7,994 bases of DNA from UBA1189 sp045594245 (GCA_045594245.1 JAZNYG010000017.1:1-7994); one strand, 5' to 3'; shown: positions 1 to 6,413, numbered from the stretch's first letter. Notes: generated by a model not told the origin, from the letters alone. Made by a program: numbers and translations.

Positions 1-1
1 G

Positions 2-1549
2 TCATCGTCGGCCACCACGGTGATGGTGGTTAGCTTCGTCAATGCCGGACTGCTGACGTTGACACAGGCCATAGGCGTCATCATGGGAGCCAACATCGGT
101 ACTACGGTGACGGCGTGGATGGTGTCGTGGCTGGGCTTCAAGGCCGACATCTCCATCCTTGCCGTGCCGCTCATGGCAGTGGGCTTCCTGCTCTCCAACT
201 CGAAGCGCAACCAGCGCCGCAATATCAGTGAGCTCATCGTGGGCTTCTGCCTCCTGTTCCTGGGCTTGTCGTTCATGAAGGAGTCGGTGCCCGATCTCGG
301 CGAGACCCCCGAGGTGCTGGCGTTCGTGCAGTCATGGTCGGCCCACGGCTTCGGCTCGGTGCTCATCTTCCTTGCTTTCGGCACCGTGCTCACGCTCATC
401 CTGCAGTCCTCATCAGCCACGATGGCCATCACGCTCATCATGCTCAGCATGGGCTGGATACCCTTCGATATGGCTTGCGCCATGGTGCTGGGCGAGAATA
501 TCGGTACCACCATCACGGCCAACATCGCCGCCTCGGTGGGCAACACGCAGGCCAAGCGTGCCGCCATGTCGCATACGCTGTTCAACGTCTTCGGTGTGGT
601 GTGGGCGCTCATCCTCTTCAAGCCCTTCCTCGGCCTTGTAGGTAGCATCACCGCTGGCCTCTTCGGCCTTCCCGACCCCTCTGCCGAGGGCTTTGCCGTG
701 ACCTCGCCCAACTCGGCCGAAGCCACCGCCGCGCTCTACGGCCTGTCGATGCTGCACACGCTGTTCAACACCATCAACACCCTCATCCTCGTATGGTTTA
801 CCAAGCAGATAGCCCGCATCGTGACCTGGATAGTACGCGCCCCGAAGAATCAGGAGGGCGAGGCCTTCCGCCTCAAGTACATCACCGCAGGTCCGCTCGC
901 CACACCCGAGCTCGCCACCGAGCAGGCTTCCGACGAAATCATCCATTTTGCCCAGATCATGAAGAAGGGCTTCGGTTATGTGCAGGAGGCCCTCGTGGAG
1001 AACGACCCCGACAAGTTTGAACTCCTGCGCGAGAAGCTCGTCAAGTACGAGGAGATATCCGACCGCATCGAATACGAGATAGCCACCTTCCTCAATGCCC
1101 TCTCGGCCGAGGAGATCAGTGAGAACACCTCGGTAAAGATCAAGGCGATGTACAAGATTATTGGCGAACTGGAGTCCTTGGGCGACTCGGGCGAGGCCAT
1201 CAGCCGCATTCTCTCGCGTAAGAACGTCCACCGCAAGGTCTTCGATGCCGACACCCTAGCCAAGCTCACCAAGATGGCCTCCGTGGTCGACAATGCCTAT
1301 GCCGTGATGATTGACAACCTCCTGGCTGCCCATGCCGGTCGCCTCACCGAGATATCCAACGCCTACAATGCCGAGGACCACATCAACGCCCTGAGAAACA
1401 ACCTCCGCGACGAGGCCATCGAGGAGATTGACCGCCAAGGCAAGAACTATCAGACCAGCGTCTACTACATGGACCTCGTGGGCGAACTGGAGAAGATGGG
1501 CGACTTCATGATCAACGTGTCGCAAGACCTCGAGAAGGCATACAGGTAA
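2..1549 (+). CDS. Na/Pi cotransporter family protein with C-terminal PhoU domain (5' truncated)
   Basis: Inner-membrane protein of the Na+/phosphate symporter (NptA/PNaS) family fused to a PhoU-like regulatory domain. The frame is open to the left edge, so the gene begins before the window; 515 residues are visible. The first visible residues (SSSAT) are the end of the QSSSAT signature of repeat one, and the full motif recurs at residues 135-140. The partner motifs GANIGTT (29-35) and GENIGTT (164-170) complete the two inverted repeats typical of the family. Several hydrophobic helices follow until about residue 275. From about 310 the protein is soluble, helical and rich in Glu, Lys and Asp, as in PhoU, with acidic clusters of the metal-binding type. 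The known family role is sodium-coupled phosphate uptake or export; the substrate of this member is inferred. The N-terminal 50 or so residues are missing. A strong terminator follows, so it ends its own transcription unit. Confidence 0.93.
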   Translation, partial: SSSATTVMVVSFVNAGLLTLTQAIGVIMGANIGTTVTAWMVSWLGFKADISILAVPLMAVGFLLSNSKRNQRRNISELIVGFCLLFLGLSFMKESVPDLGETPEVLAFVQSWSAHGFGSVLIFLAFGTVLTLILQSSSATMAITLIMLSMGWIPFDMACAMVLGENIGTTITANIAASVGNTQAKRAAMSHTLFNVFGVVWALILFKPFLGLVGSITAGLFGLPDPSAEGFAVTSPNSAEATAALYGLSMLHTLFNTINTLILVWFTKQIARIVTWIVRAPKNQEGEAFRLKYITAGPLATPELATEQASDEIIHFAQIMKKGFGYVQEALVENDPDKFELLREKLVKYEEISDRIEYEIATFLNALSAEEISENTSVKIKAMYKIIGELESLGDSGEAISRILSRKNVHRKVFDADTLAKLTKMASVVDNAYAVMIDNLLAAHAGRLTEISNAYNAEDHINALRNNLRDEAIEEIDRQGKNYQTSVYYMDLVGELEKMGDFMINVSQDLEKAYR

Positions 1550-1603
1550 CCCATACCTTTCGCTGCGATGCTCCTGCCATTGCGTGAAAAGCATATCCCA
1601 AGT

Positions 1604-1629
1604 AAGGGGCGGATGAGTCCGCCCCTTTT
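1604..1629 (+). terminator. Rho-independent terminator after the Na/Pi transporter gene
   Basis: A perfect 10-bp stem (AAGGGGCGGA pairing with TCCGCCCCTT) encloses a TGAG tetraloop, and the T run overlaps the 3' arm. It starts 54 bp after the stop codon and separates the transporter from the regulator gene. The T run is short (four T), but the stem is very GC-rich. Confidence 0.9.
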
Positions 1630-1726
1630 CGGTTATAAACCACGTTTCCCGTTATCACCTGACCTTGATTAATCGCGTGTGTCTCACTCCTGCCTTATTC
1701 CTTGAGGAAAGTGAACTAACTTCTCG

Positions 1727-1761
1727 CTCGTTTATTCGTATCTTTATGGTAAACCATGAAG
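1727..1761 (+). promoter_or_regulatory. Decayed upstream copy of the regulator promoter and start region
   Basis: Positions 1727-1749 match 1807-1829 at 20 of 23 bases, and both copies are followed shortly by ATGAAG (at 1756 and 1831). The -7 octamer here is TATCTTTA instead of TATCTTTG, and there is no TTG at the expected -33 position, so this copy is probably weak or dead. From the ATG at 1756 only ten codons are open (stop ends at 1788). I read it as a relic of a tandem duplication, or of a lost gene that began with the same promoter. Confidence 0.5.
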
Positions 1762-1795
1762 ATACTCATGCTCGTTGCAAAAAGTTAAAGTAAAC

Positions 1796-1826
1796 TTGAC
1801 TTTTCACTCGCATATTCGTATCTTTG
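1796..1826 (+). promoter_or_regulatory. Bacteroidota-type promoter of the TPR-HTH regulator
   Basis: TTG at 1796-1798, a 20-bp spacer and TATCTTTG at 1819-1826 match the Bacteroidota primary sigma consensus (TTTG or TTG at -33, TAnnTTTG at -7). Transcription would start about four to seven bases after the octamer, at about 1830-1833, which coincides with the ATG at 1831. The thirteen bases from the octamer into the expected start (TATCTTTGTGGCA) are identical to those of the second promoter at 3803-3815. Confidence 0.85.
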
Positions 1827-1830
1827 TGGC

Positions 1831-3528
1831 ATGAAGCTCCGCACCGTGATATATACCCTTCTTCTCGCCACCCTCTGTATGGGGTGTGGCGGTCGCATCA
1901 GTATGCGCCAGCTCGAGCAATTGGAGGCGCGGGTGAACGACGCGCCCGACTCCGTGCTCACTGTGCTCACTGCTGCCGACATGCCGTGCTGGGGCGAGCG
2001 TCGTGCGCTCCATGCGCTGCTCACCGTGCAGGCGCAGGACAAGAACTATATCGATGTGGCGGACGACTCGCTGATCAGCGTAGCTACGCGCTACTATGAC
2101 CACAAGGGCTTGCCACTCCGCCGCTTGCAGGCCTTCTACTACCAGGGGCGTGTATATGCTAATGCTGGCCATCGCCACGAGGCTATGGCTGCCTATTCCC
2201 ATGCCAAGGACTTTGTACCCGAGGTGGATGCACCGTATCCTGTAGGGTTATTATACAATCAATTGGGTGTGCTCTATGGCAATGATTATGACTTTCCCCG
2301 GGCATTGGAGTATATGGAGAATGCACTTAATCATTATGAAAAGGCAGGCAAAGAGCGTTTGCAATATATGGCCAAGCTGGAGATCGGAAATTGTCATTTT
2401 AATATGCATAATTTCTCCTTGGCTGATTCTCTGTACAATGAAGTCCTGACGTGGAGTGAAGCGAATAATGACAGCTACATCATGTATAGGACATTGAATT
2501 CGTTACTACGCTTATATGATGCCACGGGAAACACAGAAGCATTAGATGCATTTCTCAATACTTATCCTTTAGATGCAGTAGCGCAAAATTCAACTACTTA
2601 TGGTGTTATTGCTTATCATCATGTGATGAAGAATGATAAAGCAGCAGCTGAGGAGACATTGTCGAGAGCTTGGGCCGCAAGTAAAACGAGCAATGATACA
2701 AGTTATTTGCATCATAAGAGTTATCAGATCTACAAAACGGCCGGACGTACCGACAAGGCATTGAGCCACCACGAATGGTTGCTTGCCATTCAGGACTCTA
2801 TAGCACGTGTCACTCTGCAACAGCCCCTGATGGCTATCCAGCTCGACCATTATCAGAACCGCCTTGAGATGGAGAAGTTGCGCAACCTCAACTACCGCTA
2901 CCTGATGGCTGTTGCAGCCTTGATTATCTTTATAGTGGCCATTGTCCTATGGGCACTGTACCGTGAGAGGTTCCGCCGCAAGGATGATCTGATACGCCAA
3001 TATATGGATGCGGCCAACCAACTGAGCCGTACGCTCTACAGCAAGGACGAGGAGCTGTGCCGCGTCACCGATGCCCTGCAGCGGCAGACAGCCGATACCG
3101 ACTCCATGCAGCAGCGCATCGTCTCGCTCTTCCGCGAACAATACCGCGTACTCGATGAGCTATGCGTAGCCTACTACGAGAACACCTTCGACAAGAAGAA
3201 GCAGGAGAACATCTTCGGCAAGGTGAGCGATACCATCCGCACCTTCGCTTCCGAGGAGGGCTATGCCAAGCTCGAGAGTGTGGTCAACGACTGCCGTAGC
3301 GAGGTGATGGAACTTCTCCGCCGCGAGTTCCCGGCTTTCAAGGAGTCCGACTTCCGCCTGCTCTGCTACTTCTGTGCCGAGCTGTCGGTGCAATCCATCA
3401 GCCTTCTCACCGACAACACCCCCGAAAAACTATGGGTATACAAGGGGCGTCTGATAAAACGCATCAAGAGCTCCGATGCTCCCAACAAGGACATTATCCT
3501 TGCACAGATACCTCAGCGCAAGCGGTGA
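1831..3528 (+). CDS. TPR-transmembrane-HTH regulator, putative one-component membrane sensor
   Basis: 565 residues in four parts. Residues 1-19 are a signal peptide or anchor (MKLRTVIYTLLLATLCMGC); Cys19 is preceded by CMG, a poor lipobox. Residues about 60-330 are helical TPR-like repeats, for example around 97-128, 138-172, 176-210 and 291-325. Residues 357-377 are a clear transmembrane helix followed by basic residues (RERFRRK). A helical, probably coiled-coil stretch leads to a C-terminal domain at about 500-550 whose pattern (ESDFRLLCYFCAELSVQSIS, then a helix ending KGRLIKRI) resembles LuxR-type HTH. The layout implies an extracytoplasmic TPR sensor and cytoplasmic DNA binding, as in other Bacteroidota TPR-TM-HTH proteins; targets and ligand are unknown. 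The start at 1831 is chosen because it gives the signal sequence; the promoter then makes the mRNA leaderless. The middle (about 2221-2640) is much more AT-rich than both ends. A terminator follows. It may regulate the lipoprotein genes downstream, by position only. Confidence 0.85.
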   Translation: MKLRTVIYTLLLATLCMGCGGRISMRQLEQLEARVNDAPDSVLTVLTAADMPCWGERRALHALLTVQAQDKNYIDVADDSLISVATRYYDHKGLPLRRLQAFYYQGRVYANAGHRHEAMAAYSHAKDFVPEVDAPYPVGLLYNQLGVLYGNDYDFPRALEYMENALNHYEKAGKERLQYMAKLEIGNCHFNMHNFSLADSLYNEVLTWSEANNDSYIMYRTLNSLLRLYDATGNTEALDAFLNTYPLDAVAQNSTTYGVIAYHHVMKNDKAAAEETLSRAWAASKTSNDTSYLHHKSYQIYKTAGRTDKALSHHEWLLAIQDSIARVTLQQPLMAIQLDHYQNRLEMEKLRNLNYRYLMAVAALIIFIVAIVLWALYRERFRRKDDLIRQYMDAANQLSRTLYSKDEELCRVTDALQRQTADTDSMQQRIVSLFREQYRVLDELCVAYYENTFDKKKQENIFGKVSDTIRTFASEEGYAKLESVVNDCRSEVMELLRREFPAFKESDFRLLCYFCAELSVQSISLLTDNTPEKLWVYKGRLIKRIKSSDAPNKDIILAQIPQRKR

Positions 3529-3573
3529 GGCTTTTTACGCAATATTCTTGTCGATTCCTGTTGTATAAGTCAT

Positions 3574-3601
3574 AACGACCACCTAACAAAGGTCGTTTTT
3601 T
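3574..3601 (+). terminator. Rho-independent terminator after the regulator gene
   Basis: A 7-bp stem (AACGACC at 3574-3580 with GGTCGTT at 3591-3597) has a 10-base loop and a run of six T (3596-3601). It lies 46 bp after the stop codon of the regulator. The loop contains ACCTAACA, the same word found in the inverted repeats 100 bp downstream. Confidence 0.85.
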
Positions 3602-3687
3602 CATCTCTCGGAGGCTTTTGCCAAGCAATAGCCTAACGGGCTGTATATCAATGCCTCATTCGATGTTTCTCGTTCTAGCGGAGTGAA

Positions 3688-3713
3688 GTGTTAGGTCACG
3701 CCTCACCTAACAC
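3688..3713 (+). repeat. Perfect 9-bp inverted repeat (GTGTTAGGT / ACCTAACAC)
   Basis: GTGTTAGGT at 3688-3696 pairs with ACCTAACAC at 3705-3713 across an 8-base loop. There is no T run directly after it, so alone it is not a terminator. Its right arm can instead pair with a third copy at 3753-3761. Confidence 0.75.
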
Positions 3714-3769
3714 CTTGAAAAACCTCTAATAATCAATCTATTACAAAACCAAGTGTTAGGTGCTTTTTT
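3704..3769 (+). terminator. Possible long-loop terminator just ahead of the lipoprotein promoter
   Basis: CACCTAACAC at 3704-3713 pairs over 10 bp with GTGTTAGGTG at 3753-3762, followed by C and six T (3764-3769). The loop is 39 nt, long for a terminator, and the left arm competes with the hairpin at 3688-3713. If it works, it would stop read-through from the regulator gene into the cluster. Confidence 0.4.
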
Positions 3770-3778
3770 GCATGTTTT

Positions 3779-3810
3779 TTTGTTCAACCGATTATTCCGC
3801 CCTATCTTTG
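3779..3810 (+). promoter_or_regulatory. Bacteroidota-type promoter of the lipoprotein cluster
   Basis: TTTG at 3779-3782, a 20-bp spacer and TATCTTTG at 3803-3810 fit the Bacteroidota -33/-7 consensus in sequence and spacing. The start site is expected at about 3814-3817, giving a leader of about 235 nt before the ATG at 4051. The octamer and the next five bases are identical to the regulator promoter. Confidence 0.85.
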
Positions 3811-3815
3811 TGGCA

Positions 3816-4050
3816 CTAAAGCTATGTTTTCAGGCCTTGCAAGAAAAGTTTAACAATCATATAATGTATAAACCAATAAAGTAATTTAGATAAAGATAAT
3901 GGTCATGACCAAGCCATGCCGGGGCTGTGAAGTTCTGGCATGGACATTTAAGAAACATCAGTGCATCCTTCTTTTTCAACATGAATTCCCGTAAATTGCC
4001 CATAAATTATCCATAAATAAAATCGTGTAACAACATAAACAACCAATACA
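3816..4050 (+). promoter_or_regulatory. Long 5' leader of the lipoprotein cluster, with palindrome and hairpin
   Basis: The leader holds a perfect 12-bp palindrome (TGGTCATGACCA, 3900-3911) followed at once by a 7-bp hairpin (CCATGCC at 3914-3920 with GGCATGG at 3937-3943, 16-base loop). No T run follows the hairpin. The last 68 bases are the repeat shared with the third lipoprotein gene. I do not recognise any known riboswitch. The palindrome could be an operator and the hairpin a stability or translation element, but neither role is shown by the sequence. Confidence 0.45.
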
Positions 4051-4066
4051 ATGAAACCAACCAAAC
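3983..4066 (+). repeat. Leader/start repeat, copy 1 (ahead of the first TlpA lipoprotein)
   Basis: Bases 3983-4050 match 6456-6524 with three substitutions and one single-base gap, and the match continues through the ATG and the first five codons (ATGAAACCAACCAAACT versus ATGAAACCAGCCAAACT). The identity then breaks at an AT-rich insertion and resumes at 4102. It contains no promoter consensus, so it is transcribed leader. The stem-forming ends seen in copy 2 are degraded here. Confidence 0.9.
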
Positions 4067-5253
4067 TTTCAATTTTGAATTTTCAATTTTTAATTTCTTT
4101 CGCCCTTGCCGTGGCGGTGCTGCTGGGGGCGTGTACAAGTGCAAACAACTGCTACATTATCGAAGGTAAACTTTCGGGAATCGAAGATGGTACCGAAATA
4201 CACCTCTTCAGCAACGATGAAATGATAATATTGTCGCCCATTGCCACTACACGATTGGAGAACGGGAAGTTCCGTTTCGAGATAGAGGCATTGCCCGACA
4301 CCACCTTACTTGTCCACTTGGTAGTAGACGCTAACTATGGCAGCCTGCCCCGATTGTGGGTAAGCCAAGGCACCCGCACCACAATCAAAGGTAAAGGATG
4401 GAACTATTGCGACTGGAAGATCCGAGGTGGTGCACCTGAGCAGGAAACGGAGAATAAGATTGTAGCGGCTACACGGGATCTGCGTTTTGAAGGGAATATA
4501 GACAACAACGATTTCTTCATGAGGGCACTTAAAGGACATACCGCCGAGAAATATGATAGCCGCATACGTATGTTTCAAAGAGGAATGGCATTCGCCATCG
4601 AAAACGTTCCTTTGCGCAGTGCCATCTGCGATGCGTTGGCCGACCTTCCCGTCGACCAAGCCTGGATAGTCAATCTGTATGAAGCTGCTCGCAGCCTCGA
4701 CGAAGAGGTAAAGAGCAAGGGACAAGCACTCTATGCCCGCTTGTCAGACGAGCAGAAGTCCAGCGAATATGGCAAAACACTGGAATGGTATCTCTTCCCT
4801 GTTCCTACAGTGGAGATAGGCGAACCGCTCTTCGATGGTACCCTCTATGATCTGAACGGCGAGAGGCATCACCTAATAAACTTCCGTGGCAAATACGTTT
4901 TGCTCGACTTCTGGTTTGCAGGTTGCAAGCCGTGCATCCAAGCCATCCCTGAGCTGAAACAGATTGAGGAAGCATATAATGGAGACCTCGTCGTTGTCAG
5001 CATCAGCAGCGATAAAGTAGATGTGTGGAAAGAGGCATCCGAGCGCCTCGGCATCACAGGCAACAACTTCAATGACCACAAAGAGAAATTGGGTATCGTG
5101 AACCATTACATAGGCTGCAACGATGGTTACCCCAGATTCTACTTGGCCGCACCCAATGGTACTGTTATTGATTATAAGCAGGGGTATCGCAGTGGCGAGC
5201 TCACCGAATTCGTGGAAAATGCTATCAGAGAATACACCAGCAACAACAAGTAA
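4051..5253 (+). CDS. TlpA-like thioredoxin-fold lipoprotein with DUF4369-type N-terminus
   Basis: 400-residue lipoprotein probably facing the periplasm. The signal peptide is unusually long, with lipobox LLGAC and Cys28 as lipidation site. Residues about 33-130 (IEGKLSGIEDGTEIHLFSND, later LENGKFRF) resemble DUF4369, a beta-rich domain common in Bacteroidota ahead of TlpA domains. A helical linker (about 135-250) leads to a thioredoxin/AhpC-like domain (about 255-400) with DFWFAGCKPC, active-site Cys292 and Cys295, and a cis-proline at Pro361 (GYPRFYL). The known role of the fold is thiol-disulfide exchange on envelope proteins; the partner is unknown. A further cysteine (Cys356) lies close to the cis-proline. 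The start at 4051 is backed by the signal peptide and by the shared leader in front of it. The next gene begins 13 bp after the stop, so the two are almost certainly co-transcribed from the promoter at 3779-3810. Confidence 0.9.
   Translation: MKPTKLSILNFQFLISFALAVAVLLGACTSANNCYIIEGKLSGIEDGTEIHLFSNDEMIILSPIATTRLENGKFRFEIEALPDTTLLVHLVVDANYGSLPRLWVSQGTRTTIKGKGWNYCDWKIRGGAPEQETENKIVAATRDLRFEGNIDNNDFFMRALKGHTAEKYDSRIRMFQRGMAFAIENVPLRSAICDALADLPVDQAWIVNLYEAARSLDEEVKSKGQALYARLSDEQKSSEYGKTLEWYLFPVPTVEIGEPLFDGTLYDLNGERHHLINFRGKYVLLDFWFAGCKPCIQAIPELKQIEEAYNGDLVVVSISSDKVDVWKEASERLGITGNNFNDHKEKLGIVNHYIGCNDGYPRFYLAAPNGTVIDYKQGYRSGELTEFVENAIREYTSNNK
4067..4094 (+). repeat. 14-bp AT-rich tandem repeat inside the signal-peptide coding region
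   Basis: TTTCAATTTTGAAT (4067-4080) is followed directly by TTTCAATTTTTAAT (4081-4094), one mismatch. Compared with the otherwise matching start of the third lipoprotein gene, this region carries 27 extra bases, nine codons, and stays in frame. It lengthens the hydrophobic core of the signal peptide (adding residues such as ILNFQFLI). Confidence 0.8.
4102..4137 (+). repeat. Signal-peptide/lipobox repeat, copy 1
   Basis: These 36 bases match 6549-6584 at 34 positions. They encode the end of the signal peptide and the lipobox (ALAVAVLLGACT here, ALTVAVLLGACT in copy 2). The second lipoprotein shares a shorter core (TGCTGCTGGGGGCGTGTG at about 5303-5320). Confidence 0.85.
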
Positions 5254-5266
5254 AGCAATAACCATA

Positions 5267-6397
5267 ATGAAGACAAAGCTATTCCTCTTCCTTGCCATGG
5301 CAATGCTGCTGGGGGCGTGTGGGAACAAGAACGACAAGATACATTGCCGCATTAAAGGTACAGTGCCCGACTCTACCTATACGATGATGCTTCTTGCTCC
5401 ATCGGGTAGCGACTTTCGTGTAGTAGATGCCGACAGTATCCCTGTAGTAGACGGTAAGTTTACATTCGACCTCTATGTGGATGAGGTTATCCCCTATGAA
5501 CTCGTCTCAATGGAGGAGCACAATCGCGGATATATGTTCCCCTGTGAGTTCTTTGCAGAGGAGGGTACGGTCAATGTCACTTTCTACCATTACGAAAGAG
5601 ATGCCAAAAGGCCTACGGTGAGGACTAAATGTCCTACAAATTTGAAGTTCCAGCAATTTGACGCCGAGCGGATGCGTAGGGTTGCGCCTATATTACAAGA
5701 GATAGACTCACTAAACAACATCGGTCAGTGGGACAACCCACGGATGGGTGAATTAAACGAACTGTTCTACACTATTCTGAACAAGTGTGCGGAAGATTTC
5801 ATACGCGAAGACAACTCTATCGTAGGTTTGTATCTACTGATGTTCCAAGCGTTGCGGATGCCTCATTCTGATACGGATGACTTGCTCTACACGAAACTAT
5901 ACAAAGAAATATATCAGCCTCTCTTCCCCGACCATCCACTGAGCATGCAGATGGAAAAGTGGATTGAGAGTCGCAGCATCAAGGTGGGCAACCGCTACAT
6001 TGACTTCACTGCTCCCGCTCTTGATGGCACGCAGCACACGCTGAGCAAGGAGATTGACGGAAAGGTAGCCCTCATCGACCTGTGGGCATCGTGGTGTGCT
6101 CCTTGCCGACGCACAGCGAAGAGCATGATTCCGGTGTATGAGAAATACAAAGACCGCGGCTTCACCATCGTAGGCGTGGCCCGTGAGGGTAACCGTGAGG
6201 ATATGAGGCGTGCCCTTGCACAAGATGGTTATCCATGGCTGAACCTCTTGGATCTGCACGGCAAGAACAAGATATGGAGCAAATACGGTGTGGACAATGC
6301 CGGTGGCATCACTGTGCTTGTTGATCGTGACGGAACCATCCTTGCCGTATCACCTACGGCCGAAGAGGTGAAGCGGATATTGCAGGAAAAGTTGTAA
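5267..6397 (+). CDS. TlpA-like thioredoxin-fold lipoprotein, second paralogue
   Basis: 376-residue lipoprotein. The start is set at 5267, since it gives a clean signal peptide (MKTKLFLFLAMAMLLGAC, Cys18) and a 13-bp gap to the gene before; the frame is open further upstream but that would overlap the previous gene and bury the signal peptide. Residues about 25-120 look DUF4369-like (CRIKGTVPDSTYTMMLLAPS, then VVDGKFTFDL). A helical middle (about 125-235) leads to a TlpA/thioredoxin domain (about 240-376) with LWASWCAPC, active-site Cys277 and Cys280, and a C-terminal VDRDGTI strand. Expected role: periplasmic thiol-disulfide exchange, partner unknown. Odd point: where thioredoxins carry the cis-proline ahead of Thr, this protein has AGGIT, with Ile348 in the proline position. 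My recollection is that some Bacteroidota TlpA-like proteins share a glycine-rich form of this motif, so it may be a subfamily trait. It has no promoter of its own. Confidence 0.92.
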   Translation: MKTKLFLFLAMAMLLGACGNKNDKIHCRIKGTVPDSTYTMMLLAPSGSDFRVVDADSIPVVDGKFTFDLYVDEVIPYELVSMEEHNRGYMFPCEFFAEEGTVNVTFYHYERDAKRPTVRTKCPTNLKFQQFDAERMRRVAPILQEIDSLNNIGQWDNPRMGELNELFYTILNKCAEDFIREDNSIVGLYLLMFQALRMPHSDTDDLLYTKLYKEIYQPLFPDHPLSMQMEKWIESRSIKVGNRYIDFTAPALDGTQHTLSKEIDGKVALIDLWASWCAPCRRTAKSMIPVYEKYKDRGFTIVGVAREGNREDMRRALAQDGYPWLNLLDLHGKNKIWSKYGVDNAGGITVLVDRDGTILAVSPTAEEVKRILQEKL

Positions 6398-6413
6398 TTC
6401 ATGAATATTTTTG
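6380..6413 (+). promoter_or_regulatory. Weak candidate promoter for the third lipoprotein gene
   Basis: TATTTTTG at 6406-6413 fits TAnnTTTG, with TTG at 6380-6382. The spacer of 23 bp is longer than the usual 19-21, and the octamer overlaps the possible terminator hairpin, so this is only a candidate. Confidence 0.25.

Larger units (their letters stand above)
3529..4050 (+). other. 522-bp non-coding region between the regulator and the lipoprotein cluster
   Basis: No credible gene is seen on either strand. The stretch is AT-rich compared with the flanking genes. In order it holds the regulator terminator (3574-3601), a set of CCTAAC-type inverted repeats ending in a T run (3688-3769), a promoter (3779-3810) and a leader of about 235 nt with a 12-bp palindrome, a hairpin and the shared leader repeat. 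The longest start-to-stop frame just after the promoter (3824-3853, nine codons) is too short to call. Confidence 0.8.

Noticed and set aside
413..1231. Long open frame of 272 codons on the minus strand
   Set aside because: It lies wholly inside the Na/Pi transporter gene, whose motifs are unmistakable. The high GC and codon bias of the real gene leave the reverse frame open.
1756..1788. Ten-codon frame (MKILMLVAKS) after the decayed promoter copy
   Set aside because: It looks like the start of a signal peptide but ends at once. I treat it as part of the duplicated relic and not as a gene.
3753..3770. CCTAAC-type repeats as a CRISPR array or attachment site
   Set aside because: There are only a few copies of 8-10 bases in both orientations with irregular spacing, and no integrase, cas gene or tRNA nearby.
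3824..3853. Nine-codon frame shortly after the cluster promoter (MFSGLARKV), a possible leader peptide
   Set aside because: It is too short, with no run of regulatory codons and no coupled terminator/antiterminator after it. Chance explains it.
5123..5266. Upstream start for the second TlpA lipoprotein
   Set aside because: It would add 48 residues overlapping the previous gene and bury a typical lipoprotein signal peptide that starts at 5267.
4873..5352. Minus-strand open frame of 159 codons across the junction of the two TlpA genes
   Set aside because: It covers the catalytic domain of the first lipoprotein and the signal peptide of the second, both clearly coding on the + strand. No promoter or homology cue supports it.
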